Source of the DNA: a virus
IMG/VR virus record: IMGVR_UViG_3300003794_000010
Location: 1-29,904 of that record
DNA length: 29,904 nucleotides
Direction: 5' to 3' (one strand)
The notes under the pieces were generated by a model. It was given only the letters and a program-made list of their open reading frames with translations. It was not told where the DNA came from and made no database searches. Positions 29,882 through 29,904 of the stretch are shown piece after piece (the stretch's first letter is position 1; the number at the start of each line of letters is the position of its first letter). A program made the translations under genes and the position numbers.

Positions 29882-29904
29882 GATCTCGGCTGCGGCGCCC
29901 GGAG

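Noticed and set aside
1-29904. CRISPR array or insertion sequence
   Set aside because: No regular repeat-spacer pattern and no transposase-like frame were seen.

Overview
The window is the larger part of a temperate, podovirus-type prophage in an alphaproteobacterium, most likely of the family Rhizobiaceae. The evidence is the GC-rich sequence, several small protein families typical of rhizobial prophages (a DUF6074-like protein, a winged-helix protein with the GTHARY signature, an AlpA-like regulator of the rhizobial type), and a host-type tRNA-Arg(TCT) at the right edge with an encoded CCA. No search was run; all names come from reading motifs.

Layout. Bases 1-250 hold the 3' end of a plus-strand gene and its terminator. 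From 258 to 21597 an almost continuous minus-strand late operon is read right to left: small terminase (DUF5681-like), large terminase, P22-type portal, a small helical protein, acidic scaffold, SU10-type (DUF5309) major capsid protein, decoration-like protein, connector/adaptor proteins, a large tail protein, a GNAT acetyltransferase, a protein with an S74 chaperone-like tail, a tail-lysozyme protein, a 683-aa internal virion protein, a repetitive tail fibre, three small proteins, then the lysis cassette (amidase endolysin, holin, overlapping spanin pair). Most neighbouring genes overlap by 1-8 bases, so translation is probably coupled.

Three blocks of plus-strand genes interrupt this leftward programme: 1714-2033 (two tiny membrane proteins sharing a YEWD N-terminus), 4186-5096 (three small proteins, two with membrane segments) and 21704-24167 (six genes, including a secreted six-cysteine protein, a FlbD-like mini-protein and a multi-span membrane protein). 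They look like morons (cargo genes under their own control) and are the least explained part of the window.

From 24339 to 28241 minus-strand early and regulatory genes include a NusG/RfaH-like protein, RNase HI, a cluster of overlapping small genes, a lambda-O-like helix-turn-helix protein whose gene carries iteron-like repeats (possible replication origin), a winged-helix protein, an AlpA-like regulator and a ribbon-helix-helix-like protein. This last gene diverges from a plus-strand gene at 28375 across a promoter region with palindromes. A Tat-signal protein and a 75-aa protein follow, then a terminator and tRNA-Arg.

How it may work together (inference): the regulators near 28 kb set the lysogeny state; the O-like protein and RNase HI serve replication; the NusG-like factor allows the long late transcript to pass the counter-oriented blocks and at least one terminator-like hairpin (4088-4113). 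No integrase is visible, so it must lie outside the window, be lost, or be supplied in trans.
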